This document shows, in pieces, positions 1 through 11,477 of a DNA stretch of 64,000 nucleotides. This DNA is from Nannochloris sp. 'desiccata' (Eukaryota > Chlorophyta > Trebouxiophyceae > Chlorellales > Chlorellaceae). Both the position numbers and the translations under genes were made by a program. The notes below the pieces were generated by a model. That model saw only the letters and a program-made list of their open reading frames with translations, was not told the DNA's origin and searched no databases. Where the stretch lies: positions 489,630 through 553,629 of the forward strand of contig JAGTXX020000008.1 of assembly GCA_019044685.2 (NCBI GenBank). Reading direction: 5' to 3'. How positions within the stretch are numbered: position 1 is the first letter of the stretch; every line of letters starts with the position of its first letter.

Positions 1-54
1 TTAGTGTATGTCTATTTAACCGCGATTCCTATTTTTTCAATTTTTTCTTTGCAG

Positions 55-1784
55 CTTATTCCATCTTTAGTCGCAAGTCTAATGATGAGAAAGACTCTGA
101 CGCTCCCTCCCCTCCCCCCAGGTCAGCTTCTGAGCAGTCTTCTTCATTTGGTAAGCCTACTGGGGATACTATGGAGGTGAAGAGCCACCCTTTGGCCCTT
201 GATGAGGACGAAGGTGGCTCAACTGCCATCGCAGTTGTGCATGCTTCCTCTTTAAGGAGCAATTGTGGCTCCTCGGGGGGATCCAACGTGCTTTCCGTCA
301 TGTATTTCACTTTCTTGGACTATGTTTCCGCCCCTGCTCGCATGGTGCGCCACTTTGCGTTTGTCATCTTCTGCCGCCTCCACATCCTCCGCGCCGTGAT
401 TGCCATGCTTATCGAGCTTGACAGTGTCTTTGCTATGTCACCTCTCTCTAGCCTCCCTGACAGCACCTTGGTCGCTGCTGCAACTCTCTTGGACACATGT
501 TACGCGGTTCTTGGGCACAACCCTGAGATTTTCTGTCCAATCATCGCAACCGTCTTGCTGGCTTTGGAGGCTGTGCTCTACCGTGCTTACTCTGCACGCC
601 TTACAGCTCCTCTCGTTCTGCTGGAACCTTACTCTTCTACCTGTCTCTCCTCTGTGCCTGAGGTACTCCTTTTGGAGTATTATCCTACACCTGGTGCCAC
701 TGAAGCTTCTGTCGCTCCCTCCTCCTCCTTGGAAAATGTACCTACCGTGTCTTGCCCTGCATCTGCTACTAATGCTACCACAAATGAAGACCTTTCTTCT
801 GACGTTAGCTGTCTCGACGACTGCAAGAATGATTTTTACTACCTCGATGTCTTGTCTGTGGCCGTAGCTGTCACCAGGGAGTCTGTGATTGCTGGAAACA
901 TGAATTTCTTCTGCGCCCAGCAATCACTTCTGGAAGCAAGTCGTGACAATACGCAAGTAGTCATTAAATATGCTTCTGAAAAGGCAGACTTTATGAAACC
1001 TGCTAACCTTGCTGGGCTTAAAAGCGATCTTTTAGCCGTTGATGCCAATCTGGCCGTGGTAGCCAGCCGCCTCGTTGCTGAAGATGTTGCTCCTTCCTTT
1101 GAAACTGCGCTTCGCGTTCAAGAAAAGATGCATTTAATTTCCAGCGTTTTTACTATTCAGAACGTTGCTTTGGGTGAGATGCCCCTTGACGATAAGACCC
1201 GTGCCGACCTCCTTTCCAGCTGTGATACCACTGTAGATTTCTTAGCTGGCTTTGCTGCTCAGCTTGATGCCGGAGATGCTCGTTTCTGGAGCACTGGCGC
1301 TAAAGTGGTTTTTGGATCCATTGGTGTTCATGCTGTCAACCCCATGATTGATATTGAAAACAATTGGCCACACTGGTTTTACGAAAACGATAGTGAAGAC
1401 TTGATGCAGGCGTCGGACAAAATACGAAAGGCTTGGGAGGAAATTCAGGCAAGGTATGAAAATGGACACCCTCGTGCCTCAAACTTTGAAATTACTACTC
1501 CTTTTGCCCCTTCTGACACCGATAGCGTTTCTGGTTTTACTGTTGCTGTCCCTGCTATGCCTGCTGTCGTTATTCAGCGCTTTGATTCTGGAGCTACTGA
1601 CGGCAATGCAACTCCTCTCTCTGAAGCTGGAGCTGTAGTTCTCGATGCTGTCGTCGCTCAAAAAGGTGAAAAAGAAGGAACGTCTGTATCAGAAGCAAAA
1701 GAAGAAGAAGCTCCTTTGGCGGAGAAAAAGAAGAAGAATAAAAAGAAAAATAAGAAGAAGAACAAGAATTATCGACCCTATTAA
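55..1784 (+). CDS. Last exon of an unrecognised protein with a Lys-rich C-terminus
   Basis: A pyrimidine-rich tract ending in TTTGCAG at 54 looks like a 3' splice site, and the reading frame is open from there to the stop at 1784. The gene therefore probably starts upstream of the window, although an ATG at 171 is possible. The protein has a Ser/Pro-rich start, a mostly hydrophobic and Ala/Val/Leu-rich middle, and a strongly basic tail of alternating lysine runs and asparagines ending in YRPY. The tail could bind nucleic acid or act as a nuclear or nucleolar signal. I recognise no domain. GC and codon use look like real coding sequence, and the frame is long, so I am confident it is a gene but not of its role. 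Confidence 0.6.
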
Positions 1785-2531
1785 AAGCAGCCACGTAATG
1801 TTAATTTAATTCGTACGGTAATTTTTATTTTCCTTTACTTAACTGCCTTCTCAAATAAAGGAGCTTCTCCTTCTTTTGCTTCAGATACAGCAGTTTCTAA
1901 ATATTTTATAAAATGTCCATTTCCGATCCTGGCCACAACTCCTCGTCCTCGTCCTCTAAAGGATCATTTCTGTTTTGCCACTTATTTGCTTCCCTTCCAT
2001 CTCCCTGATTTTCTCAGTATGTATCTATTTAATACTTATATTCCCCTGTCTGCATTCTACCATCTACTTGATAAGAACGTTGTCTCGTGTCTTTCTCCCC
2101 TAAGCTAGTTTTTTTTTCCTTTTTCTCGATTTTTCTTAAAAAGCCCATCTCTTTCTTGCCTTCCATATTGATATTTACATGGAAACCCTTTGTAAAACAA
2201 ATATCAAATTGTCTTAGAGCCAGAGAAAGAATCACAAAGAGCTAGTGTTACGAAATTGGGTTTAAAACGCTTTTCTTTGAAAAGGACGAGGCGGCAGCGT
2301 TGGCAGTTTGAAAAGTGGCAACAGCACTGATCTTTCTCTTTTATTTCATTTATATACAATAATCTCTAATGGAACTATATTTTCCAAGGTATATAGCATA
2401 CCTTTGTTCTCGCTTTATCACAATTTAGTAGAAATGCTAGGTTAGCCCTGCGATGATCAACACACAGCGACGATGAACATGTTTTCAACTTGAAAGTTTT
2501 TATTTATTTATCTTCTACGTACTTCTTTCAG
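1785..2531. other. Intergenic stretch, nothing recognised
   Basis: About 750 bases of AT-rich sequence between two convergent genes. It presumably holds both 3' untranslated regions. I see no repeat, RNA gene or convincing reading frame in it. Confidence 0.5.
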
Positions 2532-4016
2532 TCAAGCATGAGTAATATCCATAGTCGGGCGTGGCAGCACCGTCTCTACTTCCACTAGGATACCCAGGAG
2601 GGCTGGATGGGTTAGAATACTCGGCAGAGGAATCACATTGAAGGGAAGGGCACTGCTAGAACCAGACGCCACCGCTTCAGGCGAAGGTAAAGGCGAGCTA
2701 TCTATAATTCCAAACTGCGCTCTATCATTTGTAGAGAAGCAAATAGCAAGACGATTGCTTACTACAGTTCTGGGCTCAGGCATGGTTGGAGGAGACTCGG
2801 ATTTAACGACGCCACCAGTCAGGCCTGTAGGGGCGGGAAGGTCAGTAGGAGACCGGCCGCCTCTAGCTCTACCTCTACCACCACGTCCAACCCTTCCTCT
2901 GCCACGAACACTCGAGATAATCTGTTGCATAGGGCTTCTTCCATGACTTCCCAAAATGAAAGGAGTACCATACAACCGGTTGAATCCAACTCCACAAAGT
3001 TGCTGTGGAGTAACTAAAGAAGACGCTCCAGTTGCTTCAGCCATCTCTGCAGCTGCCGAGGCTACTTGCGCAGAAGTTTGAGCAACAGCAGGCATAAATG
3101 GAGGACCGTTTCTACGAGTAGACAGCCCACATTCACATAGAGAAATACCAAGAGCCATCGCTTGAACCGTATTGGTCTCGACAATGTCCATCAGTTCTTT
3201 TGTTAAATCTAATTCAAGCTTTTGAGCGGTAATAAAATCATCGCCCTTCTGTTGCATCATCTTCCTTTGATGGTTCCATTGCCATTGTAATTGTCGATCT
3301 CGCTGCACCCATCTCTCAGGATGATCTTTCCATTCCTGGTTTAGCTGTTCCCACTGTACTTCCAGCTGTCTCCACTGCTGTTGCTGATTCTCTAGCATCC
3401 GTTGTGCACGCTGTGAAAACTGCGGCACTATTTCAAGGTTTTTTATTGCAACTGCCAGCTCATCTACAGTAACTAGCTGCTCCGTAGGAATTTTAGCCAG
3501 GCGGTTTTGAAGCTCTCTTACTGCTTCGGGAATAACACCATCATTGCAGTTTTCAAAGGGGTTTTGGCTGCTAATATCAGTAGCACGGACCAGCTCCTCG
3601 GTGCCTTCTACGTGTAACAATAGCTGCTCTCGCCCATCAGGACCCCGCACTTCATCAATAGATGTGTCTTTAACAAAGTATAAGCCATGTTTACCTCTGT
3701 ATTTAATAAAAACTAGAGCATGTTTCAGAATGCTCGCACGTTCTCCTTGAGCAGCAGCAAGAAGGGGAAGCGGAGAGCCAGGAAGCTCGGGGTTGTTCTT
3801 GTTAAACCTAACTAACAGTTCGGTGTTGGCAGCGCAAAGTTTTGGCACCTTTGTTTTGTGCAAAGCGAGCACAGCCGCTATTGCAGAGGCAGTATGCACG
3901 TAGTTAATAAGGGCGAAGCGATGAGAAGAGTTGGGATTTTCAGGAGAAAGATAGATAGTTGTAATCGGACCATGTTTATAAATACTTCTGCCAAAGCTGC
4001 ACGGGTAAGCTTCACA
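2532..4016 (-). CDS. Probable RNA-binding protein: RRM-like start, coiled-coil/Q-rich middle and RGG box
   Basis: Frame open on the minus strand from a likely splice acceptor (TTCACAG, before 4016) to the stop at 2532. No ATG opens the frame, so an upstream exon is missing. The first 60 residues resemble the later part of an RRM: a KHGPITTIYL stretch, then HRFALINY, which fits an RNP1-type strand, then a helix with many alanines. The expected RNP2 strand would lie in the unassigned upstream exon. A long Gln/Trp/Glu-rich helical region follows. Near the C-terminus is an RGRGR/GGRGRARGG cluster, a typical RGG box. The combination suggests an RNA-binding protein. The RRM call is tentative because the domain is incomplete. 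Confidence 0.5.
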   Translation of the reverse strand, partial: CEAYPCSFGRSIYKHGPITTIYLSPENPNSSHRFALINYVHTASAIAAVLALHKTKVPKLCAANTELLVRFNKNNPELPGSPLPLLAAAQGERASILKHALVFIKYRGKHGLYFVKDTSIDEVRGPDGREQLLLHVEGTEELVRATDISSQNPFENCNDGVIPEAVRELQNRLAKIPTEQLVTVDELAVAIKNLEIVPQFSQRAQRMLENQQQQWRQLEVQWEQLNQEWKDHPERWVQRDRQLQWQWNHQRKMMQQKGDDFITAQKLELDLTKELMDIVETNTVQAMALGISLCECGLSTRRNGPPFMPAVAQTSAQVASAAAEMAEATGASSLVTPQQLCGVGFNRLYGTPFILGSHGRSPMQQIISSVRGRGRVGRGGRGRARGGRSPTDLPAPTGLTGGVVKSESPPTMPEPRTVVSNRLAICFSTNDRAQFGIIDSSPLPSPEAVASGSSSALPFNVIPLPSILTHPALLGILVEVETVLPRPTMDITHA

Positions 4017-4191
4017 CTGTGAACCAAATTTCCAACTCACCTAGGAAGCACCGCCACCGCCGACGAGGACGACAGGCACCAAGGAAGATGGAGCAAACGC
4101 AGATCCCAAGCCGAGCGTTGCTACCCGAAAAGTGTGAATATATTTATCTTACACCGTCAGCACTTCGACCCATTGTGTCAGTATATTTTAA

Positions 4192-4479
4192 GACATCGTG
4201 CCTGAAGAAGACGTGCAAACAGTTATGAGGCGGGATGCAAATTTGCAACTCAGCAAGGCAATTGAAAAAGTGGTTTAATACAAGGTCCCTGGCACCGTCC
4301 AAGGTTCCACCGCTTACCACAGAAGCAAACTTGCTGATCTTCTACCTCGCGTGAAGCTCCACAGACTCCCTAATTTCTTCCTCGCTCTCACCGCCAACGA
4401 GGTATCAGAAACTCGATGGCCTAAATTTAAAATGCTAAAGGACGATTTCCTCTCAAGCTTGCCTATGGTGATAACATAG
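4192..4479 (+). pseudogene. Degenerate fragment resembling a Helitron N-terminal (Helitron_like_N) domain
   Basis: Read in one frame, this segment encodes a stretch containing SKLADLLPRV, then PNFFLALTANE and RWPKF. In Helitron-type Rep/helicase proteins the related block reads roughly as an AY..KK..LLA.V segment followed by FFLTLTANE. An in-frame TAA at about 4267 splits it, and no start codon, Rep HUH motif or helicase is nearby. I therefore call it a remnant. The resemblance rests on about 50 residues. Confidence 0.4.
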
Positions 4480-5550
4480 AGTTAATTCACAAGGGGACAC
4501 CGCATCCTGAATGCTACAGCTTTTCCATGTCTGCTGTCTCCTGTGTAAAAGTAATAAAACGTTGCCGCCAAAATCACCACGGCGTCGAGAAACGCCGTAA
4601 TGCTCCATACTGCCTCCGCGCTTAATTTACACCAATGCACATGAATATAAAATGTGCTTAAAAGACAAAACACAGTTAATTGCTTCCGCACACCCAGTAA
4701 CATTTAAAAATAAGATTTCGGCCCATTCTTGTTCTCAAAAGCAATGGGGTAATTTAAAAGGGTAGAGAAAAAATCTCACTGAAAAAGAAGCTGAATGAAT
4801 CCTGAAAATGAATTTCCCCAGGGTGAAATTCGGCAGGGGAAACAGTTTTGGCTTTCTCAGGAAACGCTAGGAAACTCTAGTTTCCTGCCACAATTAATTT
4901 GTTTCTCCACAAAAGAAAAAGGGGAAACGCTATCTCGCGCGGGGAAACAGCACCAGGCGACCTTGCTGTTTCCCAAGATTCACAAGCTGCTGGATAGTGA
5001 TCATAAAGACAACACGCGGGCTGCTCCTCCCCGCAGACCTTCACGGACCCATTAGATACTTTATATACGCGCAGTGGCTCCATCGGGCCTGCCACAGACC
5101 CTGACAGCGCGAGAATTTATCTGCAGCAGGGGCAGCTGCCAACGATCATGATCACAGCGTGGCTATTTAGCACCAGTGAGAAACGCACTAGAAAACGGGA
5201 GGGAGCATTCCTTTAAAACTTCTGGAAAGCACAATATACCCTTGGTTAACGGGAGATGCTCGCTCTCAGACCAACTTATGGCCTTATAATTTGGCAGCAG
5301 CGGTGGTGGTAGCAGTGGTGCAATTTTGTTTTCTTTCCATTTATCACACTGCTTGTAACCATAATTTGACTAATAAAAGTGATATTTTACATTCTATATA
5401 TGTACACATGCAAAATTTAAAAACGAAATACAAATGAAAATAGAAAATTATTGTACAAAATGCATACAGTGGTAAAAAGCTGATGAGCTTTCAAGCCACA
5501 ACTGCCTCTATAAAGTGGCAGATCAATACAAATTAGCAGCAGCGCTTCAG
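4480..5550. other. Intergenic stretch with scattered GGGGAAAC motifs
   Basis: No convincing gene. Around 4830-4975 the motif GGGGAAAC/GGAAACGC recurs several times in both orientations, which could be a degenerate repeat. A 73-residue hydrophobic frame on the minus strand (4703-4482) has an ATG but no support as a gene. Confidence 0.4.
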
Positions 5551-7641
5551 CTATTCTGGCTTATTGACCTCCTCAGCCTGTGCACGAATACGTTCCGCTG
5601 CATCTTGTTTCTGGAACTTTGTCTCTAGGAGAAGAACAGCGGCAAGGTGTGCTGGCGAGGGCATTGTCACCACATTGTCCCCCTCTTCTAATCCCCACTC
5701 CTCCTTAAAGAACGCCTCCCTGGGTATATCTTCGGCCATCTCGGAGTAGGGGCGTAGAGATAAAACATTAAATTCCACCATGGACAGCAGCACTTGAGCA
5801 GCTGTGACGTTTTCAGCAACGCCCACGTCCTTCAGCGCAGCATGTACCTCATTCCGACGGACAGCGTGGTAAGGGTTGGCAGCAATGAGCCGAAGCACTG
5901 TTTTGTAATGTTTTCCTTCCCAAATACGAGGGCCAGTGCTGCCAATTGGAGGATCAATTAATTCTGGAAATTCTAAAGCTTCAGCGACATCCATTTGAGG
6001 CTTTAACAATGTTTTAGCCACGCCTGCAAGCAAACACATGTTGAGATTAATTATTTGGCAACAAACAAGAGTATAAAAACACCAGCAGCAATTTCTTACC
6101 TTTCTCCCAGCTCTTGGACTGCTTGGCGTAGCCAACACAAACTTTGAGAAGATGAATGTTGCCACCACACACTGACCACACTTTCTTCCAGTCTTCCGGT
6201 GTCATTTTCAGAGCTAAAGTCTTGATCTCTTTAGATTGAGCTATCAAGCCTGGCCAATCTTCCAAAACCCCATTCCTGTTGAGCACTTTGCCGCCACAAA
6301 GATACACAAAGGCCTCGGCGCTCGTCAGATCACCCAACACTTGGTCATCACGCGAGTTTGCATCATAGCCCTCTGCAACCATTAGTAAAAGAAATATCAA
6401 TTACCAATACGATAAAACAGTCTTCATGGGTATTCATGATAAAGGAAATTGATAGAACTTGCGTTTTTGTAGCCACGAGATCATAAAAAACTCCGACGAG
6501 GCGAGGATTACATGTGCAGAGTGGTACTGCTTGCAACTGCGCTTAAAAAACTCTAGCAACTGCTTTAAAGCGACCGAATCTTTACTTTTCCATAATTGTA
6601 AGGCATTAACCTCATCTGCAGAGGAAAATGGAGCGAAAGAAAAAGGAAGATTGAGTTTGAATCAACAAGGGAGAGCGGGGACGTGTTTTTATTTTTAAGC
6701 AACGCACCGATAACAATGATTGGCTTCGTCTGCTCAGGTGGAAGGTTATGCAAGATCATATTGTATGCATCAATGACAGCTGTCAAGTTGGTTGCGGTGT
6801 ACGGGGGCAAAACGTCTGCCATAAATGCATTCGCTATTTTCTCCATCGGGGGAGCGGCGTCGAGGATAGCGGTATTGTCAGATTTCGGGTAAAACACTTC
6901 ATAAAGGTTGGAAAGCGGCCCTAGCTGAGAAGCAAGCACCTTAAGACACTGCATATCCAGCACATTAGGAAGCTTGCGTGCCTGCTTGTGTAGTTGCTGT
7001 GCCATCAGTGCTGGGCTGGAGGTATCATGCATACCGAGGTCTATGTGCAGCATGCGTGGGCCTTCTTGCTCTTTGAGTATTTTAATTAATTCCTGCAGAG
7101 AGATTAAGTTTAGAAATAAAAGGTTGCAATGGATCAGAGGGGTGTGCGATATGTCGAAACAATGAATGTGCTGATGCTCAACTGACAGTTGTCATTGACT
7201 TACCGACTTTCCGCTGTTTTTTGGGCCAAGAAGCAGAAGAGATACGGTGGGTTCTTCCTTCAAGTGGTCGATGATCATCCCATACCCCTTCTTACGGTTG
7301 AAGAACTTTACACGAACGGATGGATCTATTTTCATCTTTGAAAAATCGGGCCAAACGTCAGGCATAAATGCTTCTGCCGCCGATGCAAGTTGAGCATCAG
7401 CAATAGCATCGCCATCTTTTGTGGCATGTGGAATGTGTGACACGGTAGGAATAGTAATCCGCTGAAGGTTCCTTGGAAAGATGGAGGGCAGCTTGGGATA
7501 ACTAGACTGGGAGCGCCAGCCATAAAATTGTGTTGAACAAGGGCGTTGCAGAGGATGACATCCAAAGCGTGCCGTTACCACCACTGGCGTTGCCGCTCGA
7601 GGAGCTGTTGCCTCGAAGGGTAGAGGCTTTACGCAATGCAT
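5551..7641 (-). CDS. P-loop ATPase, archaeal-ATPase/STAND-like, paralogue 1 (573 aa)
   Basis: Five exons join in frame: 7641-7204, 7092-6708, 6615-6463, 6372-6100 and 6023-5551. Intron 3 has a GC donor (GCAAGT), the others GT. The Walker A GPKNSGKS sits at residues 139-146, directly at the first splice junction. A hydrophobic strand ending in IDLG follows as a candidate Walker B. Later come KPIIVIG, a HVILASSEFF segment that resembles sensor 1 of archaeal-type ATPases, and a helical C-terminal region with a CGGNIHLL block and a winged-helix-like part. The N-terminus is basic and Ser/Thr/Ala-rich and could be an organelle presequence. It is clearly homologous to the genes at 12.2-14.0 and 28.6-30.3 kb but the most diverged, with one extra intron. 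Substrate and partner are unknown; the family usually works as signal-transducing or regulatory NTPases. Confidence 0.75.
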
Positions 7642-8043
7642 GATACTCAGAAAACTGAATCAAGGTGAGGAAGCAAGATAAACGTTAATCAAATTTTAAA
7701 ACGTAGATTCAATTTTTAAGCCTCAGGGGCAGTGCAGCGTTCGCCCTACTGCCGCAAAGCTTCTCGTATAAAGTTGAAACCTACATACTGGCAAATTATT
7801 GCTGATTGCTAGAGGTGCAGCGCAGAATTACTTTTGATCGAGAAAAAAAAATAAAAAATCTTGTGGATTTTGATGATTTACGTGCACTTTAAACCGCGTG
7901 ATGTTATTCTGTGGCCGAAGGTATTTTACATATAAATGCTGTCCAGCGCAACTTGTGGAAACCCTAAATAATCCAAGCATGCTTAGCAAATGAAAAAATC
8001 CTCCAATCGCCGCTGAGCATAGCATGGCTATTTGAACAGCTTG

Positions 8044-8084
8044 ATAGAGGGGAAAATACACAAGTGCAAGTAAAAACTGAGAGC
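8044..8084 (+). repeat. Dispersed ~40-base motif, copy 1 of 3
   Basis: The core AGAGGGGAAAATACACAAG followed by TGCAAGTAAAAACTGAGAGC occurs here and again at 57580-57619. It occurs with a shorter match at 52423-52458. All three are on the plus strand and sit outside genes. Confidence 0.75.
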
Positions 8085-8605
8085 GAGAAAAAACAGCAGA
8101 CCAAGAAATAAACTTACCCTAGAAATCGTTGCTGATCAACGCTGGCTATCCCCAATCTATAGTATACCCCTCTCCCCTCAAAAATAAGAATGTCTTTGCA
8201 AAAATTACCTGTATATAGCACGGTGAAAACCAGAAGAATGGTGTCAGTAATTGCATCTAAGAGCAATAGCAAGTGATATTGCCCTCCCAAGAGTCCCTAG
8301 CCAGCGTTGATAATTAATTATTTTAATAGTGTATGTCGGTGGAGCGGAAGAACCACAATCAATTAATTGTTTTTTCGTAAGCTGCAGGGGGAAAAGATTG
8401 CTGGCAGTGTATCTTTAAAAGAATTGAAGCATGGCTGTTTGGTTGGCACAGAGGGCTTCTCCGCCCCACAGCGGGCCTCGAGAACCGTCCGCTGAACGAT
8501 ATTATGCTATTTCATTGGTGGGTTCGGAACCGACGGAAGCAGCAACCGTCCGTTCCAGTGGCCGGGCGCTGCTTGACGACCAGCACCGCGTCCGGGCTGG
8601 TTTCT

Positions 8606-8625
8606 GAAGGCATATAAAGAGATGG
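8606..8625 (+). promoter_or_regulatory. Dispersed TATA-like module (GAAGGCATATAAAGAGATG)
   Basis: Matches a consensus of about AAAGGCATATAAAGAAATGCC that recurs across the window at 27773, 30579, 31411, 34008, 35137, 36919 and 37121 on the plus strand, and near 14835 and 50771 on the minus strand. TATAAA suggests a core promoter, but no gene starts immediately downstream here. Confidence 0.4.
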
Positions 8626-9094
8626 GATGGTATAGGTGCAAGGAGTAATTGACACGTATCCAGCAGACTCGCCCCGTAGGCGGGCAGCGAGGGCGGGCTG
8701 CGAGCAGGCTCGCCGCGGCGGGCTGTGAACTATTTTTTAAGCTGCTCCTATATCCAATGTTAACGGTGCCAGCGTAGAGTGATAATTAATTTTACGCAAA
8801 GCGGGCGGAGAGGTTACAGAGGTGCCACAAGCTGCAGTGCACATGTGATTATTGCCGCAGTGCGTTTTTCGATCACTGCAGACGCTGCTATCGCTTCTCT
8901 TTTTCTGGGAAACAAAATATTGTATTGTTTTAGCAACTTTGGCGTGCTGCAGGCTTTACACGGTTTCCTGCGATTTTTTCACGGAAGGATTTATACAAAG
9001 ACAATCTCATGAGGGGTGGAATAAAATAAAATAAAATAAAAGAACCCCAACAGGGTAACTTGAGGGATCGTGAGAAGCCACCACCGCGGCTTCA

Positions 9095-9523
9095 GGCCAC
9101 CCCAGTGTTTTTATTAAGGATTTTGGGGTGACGAAAAATTTCGGCGAATTTTCCTCCTGTCGCAAATTTTCGGCGAATTTCTGCCCGGCGATTTTCTGCT
9201 CAAAGCTGGCCTTGCCGGCGGCTCAAAATTTTCAAAGTCTGGAGGGGCGCCTGTGTAACTAGTAATTATACAGAAAAGAAGAAGCAATTTGAATCAGAAG
9301 CTCATAAACTGGCACCTCGACGCTCTTTTGCTTTCCACGCAACAAATGCCAGCCAAAAGTTGAAATTTTGAAAATTTTACCTGCAGTTGATCCGGCGAAA
9401 TTTGTCGCCGTCGCTGCGCGACGGCGAAATTTTGCCGGCGAATTCTAGGCTTCAAAAAATTTCCGGCGAACGAATTCGGCGAATCCCGGCGAATCGCCGA
9501 CTAATAAAAACACTGGGCCACCC
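9095..9523. mobile_element. Non-autonomous hAT-type element (MITE) with 8-bp target-site duplication
   Basis: The element spans 9103-9515 (413 bp). It starts CAGTGTTTTTATTA and ends with the exact inverted complement TAATAAAAACACTG. It is flanked on both sides by GGCCACCC (9095-9102 and 9516-9523), an 8-base target-site duplication. Eight-base duplications and CAGTG-type ends are typical of hAT transposons. The interior is rich in TTCGGCGAATTT-like submotifs and encodes nothing, so it needs a transposase in trans. Confidence 0.85.
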
Positions 9524-10028
9524 CTATGTAGGAGGTGGAAATCTAGAGCGTTAAAATGGCCTTGCAGCTAGCAGCTCCTCCTTTCTTTACCACCACTGTA
9601 ATTGCAAAATACCACAGCTTGTCTACAATTAATATAAGAACACAATTCAATGAACTCAAAGAATTGCAAATACTTCAATCCAATTCACGATGTTGCCTCC
9701 ATGAGAGGAGTGCCTCCCATCTCACACATCTTTTCAAAAACACAGCTACATGTTTAGCCAGCATGCGCCTTGGCCGCACCCAGAGTGCACGCATATGGGC
9801 ACACGGACCACACTGTGCTCCCCACAAGTCTGTAACGACCGCAATCTACTAGAGATCAGCCACCATGGGCAACCACCACCACACCTTGACGCCACCAAAC
9901 AAAAGAGAATGTAAAAAGAGCACTGCCAGCCACCACAGCATGATCTTCAAGCATCAAAACCATGCCAAAAGTGATCAAGGAATCAAATTGATACGGTATG
10001 GACACTATATCACTAGAGAGGCCGAAAT

Positions 10029-10726
10029 TCAACCATTCTTATCTAAAAGCTTTGCCAATTTCTCATTGATTTCGGATTGGCTCTTTTGAATTGCTTGAAT
10101 GCTTCCTTGTACGGCAATCATCTGGTTGGAGAATACCTGGCGGTCAGCCGTTGCTTCCTCCCTCATCTGCCTTAAACCATCCCTGAGCTCCACCCTCGCG
10201 TTCTCGATATTGCCGCTAAGCTCCACCCTCACTTTCTCGACAGTATCGCTAACTTTCTCGATATTGCCGCTAAGCTCCACCCTCACTTTCTCGACAGTAT
10301 CGCTAACTTTCTCGATATTACCGCTAAGCTCCACCCTCACGTTATTTAGTTGACCTCCAAGATCGTCTTTCACCTTGTAAATCTGATGGTAGAGAGTAAA
10401 TCCCCCACCAATTACTAGACCGCCCGCTGTGAAAATCAAACGAAACGCAGGGCTGTCCTTGAGAACCTTATCCAGACCACCTAAATGGTCTGGCTGCGCA
10501 AGATCAAAGGAAAAATGATTAGGTGCAATCACGTATGAAATTCGCACTATTCTAGAGATGACTAGTAGTTTTGACTTACCCGGATTCTTGCATCGGCCCC
10601 TGCAGCTTTTCCCACCCCAGTTGCGGTTTGTGCAGGTGCTTGTGTTGGTGTTTCAACCGCCGCCGTTGTCCATCGGCGTCCTAGCCTTTGACCAAGTCTG
10701 CGGACTGAATTCGTTGAAACGGACAT
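10029..10726 (-). CDS. Small membrane coiled-coil protein with targeting-like N-terminus, family member 1 (203 aa)
   Basis: Two exons, 10726-10580 and 10493-10029, join in phase 0. The ATG follows a splice-acceptor-like TTTTCGCAG directly, so a 5' untranslated intron is likely. Residues 1-25 carry RRLGQRLGRRW followed by TTAA, an amphipathic basic start typical of mitochondrial or plastid presequences. Exon 2 begins with a hydrophobic segment (about residues 65-85, FTAGGLVIGGGF). A coiled coil follows in which an 18-residue unit (VRVELSGNIEKVSDTVEK) is repeated nearly exactly, also at DNA level. The gene at 35.8 kb has the same exon layout and domain order, and the one at 24.3 kb is looser. 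Function is unknown; a membrane tether or oligomerising partner is an inference. Confidence 0.65.
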
Positions 10727-11192
10727 CTGCGAAAACCAAAATGGTAGAAGGAGGATTTTTAGGGTTTGGTGATAATAAGGACAGCCCATGGCAAAAAGCT
10801 TGTCACTCTAGAGCCAGTTAAGATCGCAGCGAATTCCCTGAGGTGGCCCCCTTCGGGACAAAACGCAGTTGGATAGAAATAAACTAAAAGTATATAAAAT
10901 GTGACCAAGGAACGTTAACGCTGGTGATTGAGCCAAGTTGTTTTAAAAAAACTTACCATCTCGATTCTCTTACCGTCAGCCGAGCTCGTAAGGCGCGGCT
11001 GGTGCAAGAGGCTTGACGATCAGCCGCGAAATAAAGCAGGCGAAATAAGTAAAACAAAAACAATGAGGTGAAATGGTGGACTTTCAGTATTTCAAATCAA
11101 AAAGCCCTCGGAGCCTAAATTTTCGCAAAAATTGTCCAAATTTTCTAAAATTTGCATCAATATTTCCAGAAGGGGAAGGCCGGGGGAAGTGG

Positions 11193-11477
11193 GGTATCTT
11201 GGCACAAAAAGCGCTGGGGAGGGCATAATTAAATGGGGTAGACTCAGGATGATGGACTTTTCTTGAAGGAGAAGCAGGGAGATGACGTTCCGTAAACTTA
11301 ACCAAGGATCATGCCGTGATCGATTAAAAAATTAATATTCCCGGGGGAGACGAGCCTCGGGTTAATTGAGCCCCGTCAAGGTGCAAGAAGCATCCGAGAG
11401 TTTGCTGCTGACAAAACAGATGAAATAGAGGGCCTTTTGATGGGACCACACGGGCTCGACAAGATCACCGCCAAGGC
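11193..11477 (+). repeat. Direct repeat flanking ATPase paralogue 2, copy A
   Basis: About 285 bases that recur in the same orientation at 14314-14594 with scattered substitutions. Shared blocks include GGGAGGGCATAATTAAATGG, CGTAAACTTAACCAAGGATC and CTTTTGATGGGACC. The two copies bracket the ATPase gene at 12181-13971. Confidence 0.8.

Larger units (their letters stand above)
7642..9094. other. Intergenic accessory DNA
   Basis: About 1.45 kb without a supported gene. It contains one copy of a roughly 40-base dispersed motif (8044-8084) and a GC-rich block (8450-8720) with a TATA-like module at 8606-8625. Similar GC-rich blocks with the same module lie at 31.3, 34.9 and 36.7 kb. Confidence 0.5.

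Noticed and set aside
438..923. Long antisense frame inside the first gene
   Set aside because: It is a shadow of the plus-strand coding frame; composition and hydrophobic pattern fit the plus strand only.
2638..2946. Plus-strand Pro/Arg-rich frame
   Set aside because: It is the reverse of the RGG-box region of the minus-strand RNA-binding gene.
10099..10353. Ser/Thr/Leu repeat frame on the plus strand, or a CRISPR-like array
   Set aside because: The 54-base periodic repeat is the coding DNA of the coiled-coil repeats on the minus strand; there are no variable spacers.
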